NCBI GenBank assembly: GCA_963770765.1
Contig: CAVYQS010000005.1
Location: 254,041-318,040 of the forward strand
Origin: CAVPCY01 sp963770765
GTDB lineage: Bacteria > Actinomycetota > Coriobacteriia > Anaerosomatales > PHET01
Direction of reading: 5' to 3'
DNA: 64,000 bases
Both the position numbers and the translations under genes were made by a program. The notes beneath the pieces are model-generated. The model was not told the DNA's origin. It did not search any database and saw nothing but the letters and a program-made list of their open reading frames with translations. Position 1 is the stretch's first letter; each line of letters opens with the position of its first letter. Below are positions 43,952 through 52,399 of this stretch, piece after piece.

Positions 43952-46027
43952 ATGACAGCAAGGAACAGGACCACTCTGTTCGGCCTCCTCGTGTCCGCCG
44001 TGCTCCTTGTGCCCTCGTTTGCCCACGCAGCCACCTTGGCCACCGACATCGCGCTGGGAGTCCCCGCGACCTCGTTCCGGCCAAGCATGGCCATACTGCC
44101 CGACGTCACGTGCATCGCCGGCATTGTGCAGACCGCTGATGGGCGCGTGCTGTGGTCGCGTGCGGCGGACACGCGCCGCGCGCCGGCGTCCACGGCGAAG
44201 ATGGTCACGGCGCTGGTGGTGCTCGACCGATGTGCCCTCGATGACCTGGTCACCATCCCACAGCGGGCGGAGAGCGTCGACGGCGCAGTGGTCGGCCTGA
44301 AACCAGGCAAGCAGTACACCGTTCGCAAGATGCTCGAGGTGCTTCTGGTGAAGTCGGGGTGCGATGCTGCAGTGGCTCTTGCCGATCATGTCTCCGGCAG
44401 CGATGCTGCGTTCGCCGAGCTCATGAATCAGAAAGCCGCGCAGCTCGGGGCGGTTGATTCTCACTTCGAGAATCCTCACGGGCTCGATGCCCGGGGCGCC
44501 TACGTCACGGCCGCGGATCTCGTCACGATCGCCCGACGCGCCATGGGCGTCTCGGAGTTCCGACGCATCGTCGCGCTCCGCTCGATGAAGCTCGACGGGA
44601 AGACGTTGCAGTCCACGAACCAGATGCCCGTACTCTATCCCGGGGTGACTGGCGTGAAGACCGGTACGACGTCGTGGTCCGGGCACTCACTGGTTGCGAA
44701 CGTCCAACGGGACGGGCAAGACCTGATGGTGGTCGTACTGGCCTCGCCGACGGACGTTGACCGGTATCGGGACGCCACGAGACTGCTCGACTTCGGTATG
44801 GCGAACGCCTCCGGCCGGGCCGTCGCATCCTTCTCCACCATGTTCGACCCCAGCGAGACAGCGAGGGTGACGAATATCATGCGTGCCGGCGCGGCGCTCG
44901 ATGGCTATGAGATCCCGCCGGGTAGTACGTTCTCATTCAACGGCGCTGTGGGGCCACGGACCGTCGCTCGGGGTTACGTGCCTGCGCCAACGCTGGCAGA
45001 GGGTCTCGTGGTGACCCAGGTCGGGGGCGGCATCTGCCAGGTTTCGTCGACGATGTTCAACTCCGCGTTCTTCGCAGGGCTGCCGATCACGCGGCGATAC
45101 AGTCACTCTTCCTATCTGTCGCGATACCCGCTCGGTCGTGATGCGGCGGTGTCGTGGGGCGGGCCGGATCTTCGCTTCGTGAATTCGACGGCCCAGCCCC
45201 TGCGGGTGCGATGCTATCCGAGCGCGTGGTCGTTCACACTCTGCCTGGAGGGCGTCACCGCGGGGCACTCGGTGAGGTTGAAGACGGGACCGGTCGTGGA
45301 TACGGTGCCCGCGCCCGTGCGGCGCGTGCTCGACTCGTCGCTGCCCGCAGGTGCCGAGAGGGTACTCGAGCCCGGACGGCCGGGAAGAACCGTCACGGTC
45401 GACCGATCGGTGGAGTCGAGCGACGGGACCGTGTACCTCCAAGACACGTTCGTTTCGAGCTTCGTTCCCCTCGAGCGCGTCATTCTCGCGGGTCCCTCCG
45501 TGCCGGTTGACACCCCTCCCGACCCGAAAGCAGACCCACCGCCGATCACCCAGCCCGAACTTCCGCCCGTGACTGAGCCGGAGAATCGCCCCGTCGATCC
45601 AGTGCCGTCGGCCACAACGACCGAGACGAACGGCCCGGATGATCGTCGCCCGGAGGGCGGGGGCACGAGCCAGACGATCAAGCCACATTCCCCCCAGCCT
45701 GCAGACGTGGTCCTCCACCGGGTGTGGTCCGCGAACGAGCACGGGCGCTCGGCAACGAAGGTCCAGCTGCGGCCGACCGCCGCGCAGTCACGTCCGAAGG
45801 TCCGCGTAGCCGTTCCATCGTCGGCCCAAGAGGTTCCCCTATCCGCACGGCCACCCGATGCGTCGGTCAAGGGAGCCTCCGGGATTTCGGGCGAAGGCAC
45901 GTTGGCGGGGAAGAGCGAGCAGACGGAACGGCCAGCCGATCTGGCGATGCTGCTGACGACGTCGGCGTGCGTGGGGGTGGGATTGCTCGTTGTGCGACTC
46001 AGGCGTAGGGGGCGGCTGAGTTCCTAA
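43952..46027 (+). CDS. D-alanyl-D-alanine carboxypeptidase fused to VanW and G5-like domains
   Basis: A 691-residue exported protein. Signal peptide 1-27. Residues 45-290 are an S11 serine peptidase: STAK at 80-83 (Ser80 nucleophile, Lys83) and KTG at 236-238. The second motif reads SGC (135-137) where SGN is usual, so the key Asn is replaced. Residues about 310-430 are a VanW domain (FNGAVGPRTVARGY, VGGGICQVSSTMFNSA). Residues about 450-510 resemble a G5 domain (VLEPGRPGRTVTVDR). A Pro-rich stretch and a C-terminal hydrophobic helix with an RLRRRGR stop-transfer signal follow, so the protein is probably anchored at both ends or released and retained. Role: trimming or sensing peptidoglycan stem peptides. 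Confidence 0.85.
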   Translation: MTARNRTTLFGLLVSAVLLVPSFAHAATLATDIALGVPATSFRPSMAILPDVTCIAGIVQTADGRVLWSRAADTRRAPASTAKMVTALVVLDRCALDDLVTIPQRAESVDGAVVGLKPGKQYTVRKMLEVLLVKSGCDAAVALADHVSGSDAAFAELMNQKAAQLGAVDSHFENPHGLDARGAYVTAADLVTIARRAMGVSEFRRIVALRSMKLDGKTLQSTNQMPVLYPGVTGVKTGTTSWSGHSLVANVQRDGQDLMVVVLASPTDVDRYRDATRLLDFGMANASGRAVASFSTMFDPSETARVTNIMRAGAALDGYEIPPGSTFSFNGAVGPRTVARGYVPAPTLAEGLVVTQVGGGICQVSSTMFNSAFFAGLPITRRYSHSSYLSRYPLGRDAAVSWGGPDLRFVNSTAQPLRVRCYPSAWSFTLCLEGVTAGHSVRLKTGPVVDTVPAPVRRVLDSSLPAGAERVLEPGRPGRTVTVDRSVESSDGTVYLQDTFVSSFVPLERVILAGPSVPVDTPPDPKADPPPITQPELPPVTEPENRPVDPVPSATTTETNGPDDRRPEGGGTSQTIKPHSPQPADVVLHRVWSANEHGRSATKVQLRPTAAQSRPKVRVAVPSSAQEVPLSARPPDASVKGASGISGEGTLAGKSEQTERPADLAMLLTTSACVGVGLLVVRLRRRGRLSS

Positions 46028-46059
46028 GGTTGACTAATGCCCGCGTTTTTCCTAAGGTT
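46021..46059 (+). repeat. Direct repeat TTCCTAAGGTT upstream of the surface protein gene
   Basis: TTCCTAAGGTT occurs at 46,021-46,031 (overlapping the upstream stop) and again at 46,049-46,059, 28 bp apart. It lies 50-88 bases before the ATG at 46,109. It could be a regulator site; no function is known. Confidence 0.4.
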
Positions 46060-46108
46060 TGCCACCTGGGGGTCTAGCTGTGTGAGTATCAAGGGGGAGG
46101 GTGTTCGC

Positions 46109-47468
46109 ATGAGGCGAGGTTCGATTGGCAAGAGTGTCGTAACGGCTCTGGCCGTAGCGAGTGTGTTGCAGATGGGGATCTACTCCGCATCCGCCGGTTC
46201 GAGCGCGTATGCCTCGCTGTTCCGGATCGCGTCATGGAGCACGCCGGGTTGGAGCACCCCCGGATGGAGCACCCCGGGCTGGAGCACTCCCGGTTGGAGC
46301 ACCCCGGGTTGGAGTACCCCCGGTGACGGTGAGGGCGAAGACCCCACGCCTCCGATACACCCTGACCCAAGACTCGATTCCATCGTCCTGGGTCAACTCG
46401 GACGTCAGCATCATGCTGGTCGGCCTTGGCAGCGTCGATCGGACCTTCTACGCGATCAATGGTATGGAGAGCGAATACTTCGACGGTCCGGTTGTCATCG
46501 ACCGCGAAGGCAGGACTTCGTTCGAGTACTGGTCCGAGAATGCTCTCGTTGAGGAGATGCCGCACAATCAGCAGGACGTGCTCATCGACAAGACCAAACC
46601 GGTCGTTGGCGTCACGGGTGCGACAGTGCAATCCCTCAGCGCCTCTCTGAACGTGACTGCCTCCGATCCACGTCCCGCGGGCGTGAACGAGCGTTCCGGA
46701 CTCGAGAAGGTCGTGGTGCTGGTCGACTCGAAGCCGTTCGCCGACCTGGGTTCCGCTGAGGGCCCACGCACGGTCTCGTTGAGCGCGCTGTCCGAAGGCG
46801 AGCATTCCGTCGAAGTGGTCGCCACCGACAAGGCCACCAACACCGGTAGGAGCACGTTCGTCGTTCTGGTCGACAAGACGGCGCCGACTTCTGCCGGTAG
46901 CGTCGCTGGCGGTTCCGGCGCGGCCACCGTCAACATCTCCGCTGCCGATAAGGGCCCTGCTGGGGCGAAGACCTCTGGCGTCAAGTCGCTCTCATACCGG
47001 CTTAACAGCGCCGCCGCCCAGACGATCGTGGGCGCTACGGCGGCGATTCCGGTGCGCACGCCTGGCTCGTTCAGCGTGGAGTACTGGGCGACCGACGCAG
47101 CCGGCAACGTCGAGGCCAGGAAGACCGTTCGTTTCGTCGTCACCAAGACGAAGGTCTCGCTGGGTACGCCCGTCGCCCCCAAGACGATGAAGCGGTCGAA
47201 GTCCTACACCGTGTATGGGTCGCTGAAGCCCGAGCACGCGGCAGGCTCCAAGCCGGTGCGGATCTACAAGTACAAGCAGGTCGGGAAGAAGTGGGTCAAG
47301 AAGGGCTACGTGACCGCCAAGGCCTACGACTACAAAGGCAACACCCGCTACAAGGTCAAGATGAAGCTGACGAGCAAGGGCAAATGGCGCCTTCGCGCGT
47401 ACGCCCCGTCTGATGCCCAGCACGTCGCGACCTGGTCGGCGAAGTACGACAGCGTAACGGTGAAGTAG
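46109..47468 (+). pseudogene. Secreted surface protein with WSTPG pentapeptide repeats, frameshifted
   Basis: About 452 residues after repair. A signal peptide (residues 1-29, ASA-G) is followed by six tandem WSTPG repeats (residues 43-72). After GDGEGEDPTP the frame shifts by one inserted base near 46,350, and reading continues in RYTLTQDSIPSSWVNSDVS. The middle part has at least two bacterial Ig-like domains with VLIDKTKPVVGVTG and VLVDKTAPTSAGSV. The C-terminus (about 350-452) is the GKWRLRAYAPSDAQH-type surface domain shared with two other secreted proteins here. ATG at 46,109 follows the strong ribosome site AAGGGGGAGG. Function unknown, probably adhesion or wall binding. Confidence 0.75.
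46235..46324 (+). repeat. Six 15-bp tandem repeats encoding WSTPG
   Basis: Six copies of a 15-bp unit (TGG AGC ACC CCG GGT type) in register. Variation is almost entirely at third codon positions, so selection has kept the peptide. Copy number could change in steps of five residues without breaking the frame. Confidence 0.9.
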
Positions 47469-47509
47469 GGACAAGACAGCCCGAATACCGCAACGGCGGC
47501 GTCGACAGT

Positions 47510-48832
47510 CTAGGCAGCAGGCTGCGGGTCCGGACACTCTGCGGCAGAATCGACCATCTCCACGACGGCGACCGCCGCTGCGGCGTTGCTCCCGGCGACG
47601 AATGAGAGCAGCTCGCGTGTGGTGTCGGCTCCTTTGAGGCTCTGGTGCCCGAGAAGAATCTCGTTCGCGTCGGCCACATGGGAGGGATCGGCGAAGGCGG
47701 CCACTGCGCCGCTGAGCAGAGCGATGCGGTCCCCTGCGAGCACGACGTGCATCGCAGAGGCGACATCCCCGCGTCCCCCGCCAAGGGGGGGAACCTCGGG
47801 CAGCCCGAGCTCCAGGCGTCCCTCTCGGCGGTGCAGGAGCGCGCATACCGATCCGGCCTGAGCGATCTCCGCCACACCTGCTCTCGCCCTTATGGATGCG
47901 ACGGCGGCCGAGGCCCACGTCACTCCGGCGTGAGAACGCATCGCTCCGCCGAGCAGCGCGAGGATCTCGCTCGGAGAGCTGCCGCGTGCCGAGGCCGCCC
48001 GCATGACCTCGCGCGCCGTCGCAGCGGCCCCTCCGGCCCCTCCCAGCGGTCCGGCGCTCACCGTGCCCACTGCGAGCACGACGACCCCCTCGGGCCCGCT
48101 CATGACCTCGGCGAACGGGGTGGGACCCTCCGGTGATTCCGGAGTCGAGACCGCCGTCCAGATCCGCTGCGCTCCCGTGGCGCCCATCGGTTCCGAGTCG
48201 GATACCGAGACGATCGCCCCGTCAGAGTCCACCGAGTAGGCTGCGTGGTCCACGTTGCCGTGCGCGGACTCCGCCCGCGGCGTCGCCAGCGCATCCCCGT
48301 TGCGAAGCAGGGCGCCCTGCAGCACCACAGCGACCACGTCGGCGAAGAGCTTGAGGCTATCGCGGTCCGCCTCATCGAAGGGTTGCGGCTCGGGCCACTC
48401 GAGCGTCACGACGCCGATCGTCCCATCGAGTACCGTCAGTCCGAGGACCGCGTAGGCGTGCACGCCGAGCCCGTCGCGCCACCGTCCTACGCCGGGCGTG
48501 TGCTCGGTGCCTTCCTTCACGCCGTGCGGATTACCGATGAACACCGCGTCACCGCCGAGTGCTGCTTTGCCCGCGTCACCCAGCGCTTCGAGCGGCGTGG
48601 ACATCTCACGAACGAATGAGGAAAGCTGCCCGACTGCGGCGACCGAGTCGAGGCGTGGTTCGTCCGTTTCGCCGGACACGAGGCTGATGCTCGCGCTCGC
48701 CAGTCCGAGACCAGCGAGCGCGTGCGCGCAGATCGCCTGCGCGATGGCCTCGGTACGAACCACCGTACGCGCGATCTCCACGATCACGGCGAGGTTCAGT
48801 CTCTGTTCGGATGGCTTGGCGTCCATAGTCAT
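47510..48832 (-). CDS. GAF domain protein with degenerate PP2C (SpoIIE-like) domain
   Basis: A 440-residue soluble protein. Residues about 15-175 form a GAF-type sensor domain (VHAYAVLGLTVLDGTIGVVTLEWP). The C-terminal half has the spacing of a SpoIIE/PP2C phosphatase, but metal-binding aspartates are missing: the usual DG(x)GH-type segment reads VLAVGTVSAGP and the usual TDG reads LLSGAVAAF. It is therefore probably a non-catalytic phosphatase-fold partner, perhaps in a sigma/anti-sigma network, none of which is in view. The promoter region upstream is shared with the divergent secreted protein gene and its 11-bp repeats. Confidence 0.65.
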   Translation of the reverse strand: MTMDAKPSEQRLNLAVIVEIARTVVRTEAIAQAICAHALAGLGLASASISLVSGETDEPRLDSVAAVGQLSSFVREMSTPLEALGDAGKAALGGDAVFIGNPHGVKEGTEHTPGVGRWRDGLGVHAYAVLGLTVLDGTIGVVTLEWPEPQPFDEADRDSLKLFADVVAVVLQGALLRNGDALATPRAESAHGNVDHAAYSVDSDGAIVSVSDSEPMGATGAQRIWTAVSTPESPEGPTPFAEVMSGPEGVVVLAVGTVSAGPLGGAGGAAATAREVMRAASARGSSPSEILALLGGAMRSHAGVTWASAAVASIRARAGVAEIAQAGSVCALLHRREGRLELGLPEVPPLGGGRGDVASAMHVVLAGDRIALLSGAVAAFADPSHVADANEILLGHQSLKGADTTRELLSFVAGSNAAAAVAVVEMVDSAAECPDPQPAA

Positions 48833-48877
48833 GACCGTACTCCTCTACCCCGATTCGCCTCAAGGGAGACCGTCGTC

Positions 48878-48910
48878 TTAACGCACGCTCAACACAAACT
48901 CAACGCCCCC
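48878..48910 (+). promoter_or_regulatory. Three 11-bp direct repeats (TnAAC boxes), OmpR-family-type site
   Basis: TTAAC, TCAAC and TCAAC begin at 48,878, 48,889 and 48,900, exactly 11 bp apart, the spacing used by PhoB/OmpR-type regulators. They lie 115-147 bases upstream of the secreted protein at 49,025 and just upstream of the divergent GAF protein. The same array type lies at 56,469-56,512. Confidence 0.55.
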
Positions 48911-49024
48911 TCCGTTGAAGGAAGGCCCGCTTCACACGAGCATGGTCAACGGTCAGGCAGACGGTTCCGCCGCCCTGATCGGCGTTCACACGAAGAGCAA
49001 CACATCCAAGAAGGGAGTGCGGAT

Positions 49025-49471
49025 ATGCGCAAGTGGATCGCTCCGCTGCTCGTCGCGGTATTGGTTCTGTCGGTCGCCGCGCCGGCGATGGCCAAGGCCA
49101 AGCCCAGGCCCGCCAAGAAGCCGGTGTCCATCACCCATCCCTACACGGCGAAGTACAGGAACAAGATCGCGAAGGACTTCAAGACCTGGGGCTACATCAA
49201 GCCTCGCCTGTCGAGTTCGACCGAGTCCACCGTCACGATCAAGGTGGCCAAGTGGGAGGGTAAGCGCTCCTGGGTCGCAAGCTCCGGCCTGGAAGCCACG
49301 GCCAAGACGTACCCGAGCAAGAAGTTCAAGAATCGGACCAAGTACAAGGCCACGATGGACATCCCCGCCACCGGACGGTACCGCATGCGCGCGGTCGTCG
49401 AGTGGGTGGACTCCAAGGGAGCGGTACACGTGAAGCGCTCCTCGTGGAAGTACATCAGGGTCGTCAAGTAG
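49025..49471 (+). CDS. Small secreted basic protein with surface domain
   Basis: A 148-residue protein with a signal peptide (cleavage near AMAKA, residue 23) and a single domain of about 115 residues rich in Lys, Ser and Tyr. The TGRYRMRAVVEW segment aligns with GTWRLRAKHAD and GKWRLRAYAPS of the proteins at 7,802 and 46,109, so the three share a wall or surface module. ATG at 49,025 follows AAGGGAGTG. The 11-bp repeats upstream suggest control by an OmpR-type regulator. Function unknown. Confidence 0.7.
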   Translation: MRKWIAPLLVAVLVLSVAAPAMAKAKPRPAKKPVSITHPYTAKYRNKIAKDFKTWGYIKPRLSSSTESTVTIKVAKWEGKRSWVASSGLEATAKTYPSKKFKNRTKYKATMDIPATGRYRMRAVVEWVDSKGAVHVKRSSWKYIRVVK

Positions 49472-49492
49472 CACGTCGTTTCCCGCTAGTGA

Positions 49493-49525
49493 GAAGGGAC
49501 GGACCTCGTCGAGGTCCGTCCCTTC
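49493..49525 (+). terminator. Perfect 15-bp hairpin
   Basis: Positions 49,493-49,507 pair perfectly with 49,511-49,525 around the loop GTC. It sits between two convergent units (the secreted protein and the 27-residue ORF), so a bidirectional terminator is likely even though there is no T-run. Confidence 0.65.
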
Positions 49526-49585
49526 GAGCGTCTCCGGGTCTGGGCCTTCTCGGCGCGGCGCGACTCGGCGATCGCGTCACTGCAG

Positions 49586-49669
49586 CTAGCGGTTGCGCCA
49601 CCTCGCTATCGCGATGTTGAGCGCGACCGTCAGGATCACCGAGAGCACGATCGACTTCATGAGCCACAT
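49586..49669 (-). CDS. 27-residue single-helix membrane peptide
   Basis: A short frame, starting ATG at 49,669 and ending TAG, encodes MWLMKSIVLSVIL..., one hydrophobic helix of about 18 residues with a basic tail (ARWRNR). It begins six bases after the stop of the release-factor-like gene, and GAGGAG in the end of that gene lies at ribosome-site distance. Size, helix and position suggest a genuine micro-protein, possibly a complex subunit, but there is no further evidence. Confidence 0.45.
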   Translation of the reverse strand: MWLMKSIVLSVILTVALNIAIARWRNR

Positions 49670-49675
49670 CGCGGA

Positions 49676-50050
49676 TCACTCCTCGCCGCTCGGGGGTCGC
49701 CGGGTAGCCTTCGTGCCCGAGCGCCGGGTCTTCTCGGCGAGACGTCGTTCCTTGGCGGCGCGCGTGGGCCGTGTGGGCCTGCGCGGAGGGGGAGGCGGCG
49801 CCATCGCAGCAGCGATGCGCTCGCGGAGTCGGGCCACGCACGCCTCCTTGTTGCGCAGCTGGCTGCGTTCGCGCCGACACACCACCACCATTCCGGTGGG
49901 CAGATGCTTGAGGCGCACGGCGGAGTCGGTCGTGTTCACGCCCTGGCCGCCGGGGCCCGTGGCGCGAAAGACCTGGACCTCGCACTCGCCCAGAAGCCCC
50001 TCGGCGGTGTCCGGCAGCACGTAGCCCTCCGGGATGCGGTTCTCGGTCAT
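49676..50050 (-). CDS. RF-1 domain peptidyl-tRNA hydrolase-like protein (ArfB-type)
   Basis: A 124-residue protein with the release-factor domain motif TGPGGQGVNTTDSAVRL (GGQ at 34-36), which hydrolyses peptidyl-tRNA in the ribosome, and a Lys/Arg/Pro-rich C-terminal tail. This is the layout of ArfB/YaeJ or related single-domain rescue factors, which free stalled ribosomes. It lacks the codon-recognition domain of RF1/RF2. ATG at 50,050 overlaps the ferredoxin stop by four bases, so the two are translationally coupled. Confidence 0.85.
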   Translation of the reverse strand: MTENRIPEGYVLPDTAEGLLGECEVQVFRATGPGGQGVNTTDSAVRLKHLPTGMVVVCRRERSQLRNKEACVARLRERIAAAMAPPPPPRRPTRPTRAAKERRLAEKTRRSGTKATRRPPSGEE

Positions 50051-50238
50051 TCCTCGATCGAGATCGCGTCGACGGGGCACGACGCCTGGGCATCGCGCGT
50101 ACAGGCGTACAGCTCCTCGCCGGGGTTCTCCGTGATCACGTGAGCGAGCCCGTCGTCCATCAGGCTGAAGACGTCAGGGCACTCCTCTTCGCAGTTTCCG
50201 CACCCGATGCACAGGTCTTCGTCGACTACCGGCTTCAT
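50047..50238 (-). CDS. Small ferredoxin, single [4Fe-4S] type
   Basis: A 63-residue protein with CIGCGNCEEECPDVF (C10, C13, C16, C20) and C54 in SCPVDAI. The CxxCxxC plus late CP pattern binds one [4Fe-4S] cluster; the extra pair C20 and C46 probably forms a disulfide, as in similar monocluster ferredoxins. It carries electrons in the cytoplasm. ATG at 50,238 follows GGAGG. Its gene is coupled to the release-factor-like gene, an unexpected partner. Confidence 0.92.
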   Translation of the reverse strand: MKPVVDEDLCIGCGNCEEECPDVFSLMDDGLAHVITENPGEELYACTRDAQASCPVDAISIEE

Positions 50239-50409
50239 CGCAGGCCTCCTCGCTGCCGAAGGGATCACTTCCGAGGCAGGCGGAATCTCCGCCGCTTGAT
50301 TGAGTCTACCCGCCCTGAACGTTCGTACGCGCCGCGTGCGTGTTCTCGGGTACGAATCTGACAAGGAGTGCTCGCTTGGTGACCGGTCGGCCGTACGCGC
50401 AGACCTCAG

Positions 50410-51432
50410 GTGGTGAAGATGATGGGCGACGTCGTGGTGGGCACCTGCAGCTGGACCGACAAGACGATGATCGAGCGGTGGTATCCGCCGGGCGTCAACG
50501 ACGCCGAGAAGCGCCTTCGTTACTACGCTGCCCGCTTCGATACCGTCGAGGTCGACTCGGCGTTCTACGGAATCCCCAAAGTCGAGTACGCCGTCAACTG
50601 GGCGAGACGCACGCCGGAGCACTTCACCTTCCACGTCAAGGCGTACGGGATGATGACCGGACACGACGTCGACGAGCGTGCGCTTCACCCGGACATGGCC
50701 GACGCCGGCTATCGGTACGAGATCACGCCGCGCGGCCGCGTGCGCAAGCCCGAGGAGCGCATGGTCGAGCACGCGTTCGAGCTCTTCGCCCAGTCGCTGG
50801 AGCCGCTCGTCGAAGCCGGCAAGATGGGCGGCGTGCTCATGCAGTACCCGCCGTGGTTCACCGCCGCCGACAAGGACCACCGGATGCGCAACCTGTCGAC
50901 GATCGAGCGCGATGCGGCCCTGCTCGACCCGCTGCAGGTCTTCGTCGAGTTCCGCCACCCGAGCTGGGTCGAAGGTCCCAACCTGTCCCGGACGATGCGC
51001 TTCCTCGGTGAGCGTGGCCTCACCTACGTGTCGGTCGACGCACCCCGGGTGGGGACGGCGATGCCACCCATGACCGCCGCGACCGGCACGCACGGCTACG
51101 TGCGCTTCCACGGTCGCAACAGCGGCACGTGGAACGCGCGCACCGCCAGTGCCGCCGACCGCTTCGACTACCTGTACAACCCCGACGAACTCGCCGAGTG
51201 GCGCGGGCCCATCGAGCAGCTCGCCGAGCAGACCGAGCGCACGTGGGTGATGTTCAACAACTGCAAGTACGACTACGCGCCGCGCAACGCCCGTGAGATG
51301 GCCGAGATTCTCGGCGACGTGGTCGCGCGGCGCACCGCGCACGCTTCGACCGGAGAGCCGGCTCCCGAGGCGGACACTCCAGAGGGCGCCCTCGAATCAG
51401 AGCCGGGGGAGCAGCTCGGACTCGGGTTCTAG
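50410..51432 (+). CDS. DUF72 family protein
   Basis: A 340-residue TIM-barrel-like protein of the DUF72 (YecE) family: VVGTCSWTDKTMIERWYPPG, FDTVEVDSAFYGIP, FTFHVKAYGMMTGH, LQVFVEFRHPSWV, YVRFHGRN and MFNNCKYDYAPRNA. The molecular function of DUF72 is not established. GTG at 50,410 or the later ATGs could start translation. It ends convergently with the phosphoesterase gene by a four-base overlap. An acidic tail of about 25 residues follows the domain. Confidence 0.9.
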   Translation: MVKMMGDVVVGTCSWTDKTMIERWYPPGVNDAEKRLRYYAARFDTVEVDSAFYGIPKVEYAVNWARRTPEHFTFHVKAYGMMTGHDVDERALHPDMADAGYRYEITPRGRVRKPEERMVEHAFELFAQSLEPLVEAGKMGGVLMQYPPWFTAADKDHRMRNLSTIERDAALLDPLQVFVEFRHPSWVEGPNLSRTMRFLGERGLTYVSVDAPRVGTAMPPMTAATGTHGYVRFHGRNSGTWNARTASAADRFDYLYNPDELAEWRGPIEQLAEQTERTWVMFNNCKYDYAPRNAREMAEILGDVVARRTAHASTGEPAPEADTPEGALESEPGEQLGLGF

Positions 51433-52310
51433 CCGTCGACGGACCTCGGGCCGCGCCTGAGCTCGATGACGTGGATCTCCGGCTGGGCGAAGAAGCGCAT
51501 CGGTACCGTGACGCTCCCCACCCCGCGCGTCACGAGGACCGGCACGCCGGACTCTTCGACCCAGCCGCCCTTGTAGCGTTGACCGAACGCCGAAGGCATC
51601 AGTGGTGAGAACATGCCGAACGCGGTCAGCTGTCCGCCGTGGGTGTGACCGGCGAGCGCGAGGTCGAACACCTCGCGTGTTCCGGGGAGGGCGTCGGGGA
51701 GGTAGTCGGGAGTGTGAGAGACGAGGACCGCGAACTCGCTCTCGGCGATGCCCGATGCAGCCGCCTCCGCGTCTGCGGTTCCCATCCACGCGTCATCGAC
51801 GCCGGCGATGCGGATGGTCTCGGCGCCCCGGGTGAGCGTCGCACTGTCGTTCACGAGCAGCGTGACCCTCGCATCCGCCATGCCCTCGCGGGCGTGGGTG
51901 ACACCCTCCCAGTAGTCGTGGTTGCCCAAGACGGCGTACACGCCCAACGGTGCCTCCAGGCGGTCGATCTCGGAGTAGAAGACCTGCTTCCCACGCATTC
52001 GGCCGCCCACGTAGTCGCCGCCCAGAATCACCACGTCGGGCCCGAGCGCGTTGATGTCGTCCACCAGCGAGCGCATGCGCACCCGCCCGAAGTAGGGTCC
52101 GGCGTGGATATCGGCTGCGAACACCATGGTCGCCCCGTCGAACGAGGCGGGGAGATTCGGGCTCGTGAGCACCGCGCGACTCACTCGGATGGTGCGGGCC
52201 TCGACGAGAGCCCACGCCACGAACAGCACGAGCAGCACCGCAAGGATCGTGACCGCCCAGCGCAGCGGAGTCCAGGCGGAAGCGGCCGCTATGAGGTCGG
52301 GCAGGCTCAT
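51429..52310 (-). CDS. Membrane-anchored calcineurin-like metallophosphoesterase
   Basis: A 293-residue protein with one N-terminal helix (about residues 17-36) and a YkuE/YaeI-like phosphoesterase domain. Metal and active-site motifs: ADIHAG (D67, H69), GGDY (D99), GNHDYW (N130, H131, D132), VSHTPD and GHTHGGQ. Related enzymes act on phospholipid headgroups or UDP-sugar lipids at the membrane surface; the substrate here is unknown. Confidence 0.88.
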   Translation of the reverse strand: MSLPDLIAAASAWTPLRWAVTILAVLLVLFVAWALVEARTIRVSRAVLTSPNLPASFDGATMVFAADIHAGPYFGRVRMRSLVDDINALGPDVVILGGDYVGGRMRGKQVFYSEIDRLEAPLGVYAVLGNHDYWEGVTHAREGMADARVTLLVNDSATLTRGAETIRIAGVDDAWMGTADAEAAASGIAESEFAVLVSHTPDYLPDALPGTREVFDLALAGHTHGGQLTAFGMFSPLMPSAFGQRYKGGWVEESGVPVLVTRGVGSVTVPMRFFAQPEIHVIELRRGPRSVDG

Positions 52311-52399
52311 CGGTGTCTCCGGTCGGTGGCTTCACACCACCACGCGCCGCTCGGGTATCATCGAGGTGCTGAACGAGTATACGAGGGGGCACGAGCTCA

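Noticed and set aside
46235..46324. Possible CRISPR or non-coding satellite
   Set aside because: Repeat units abut without spacers, are 15 bp, and encode a constant pentapeptide in the reading frame of the signal peptide.
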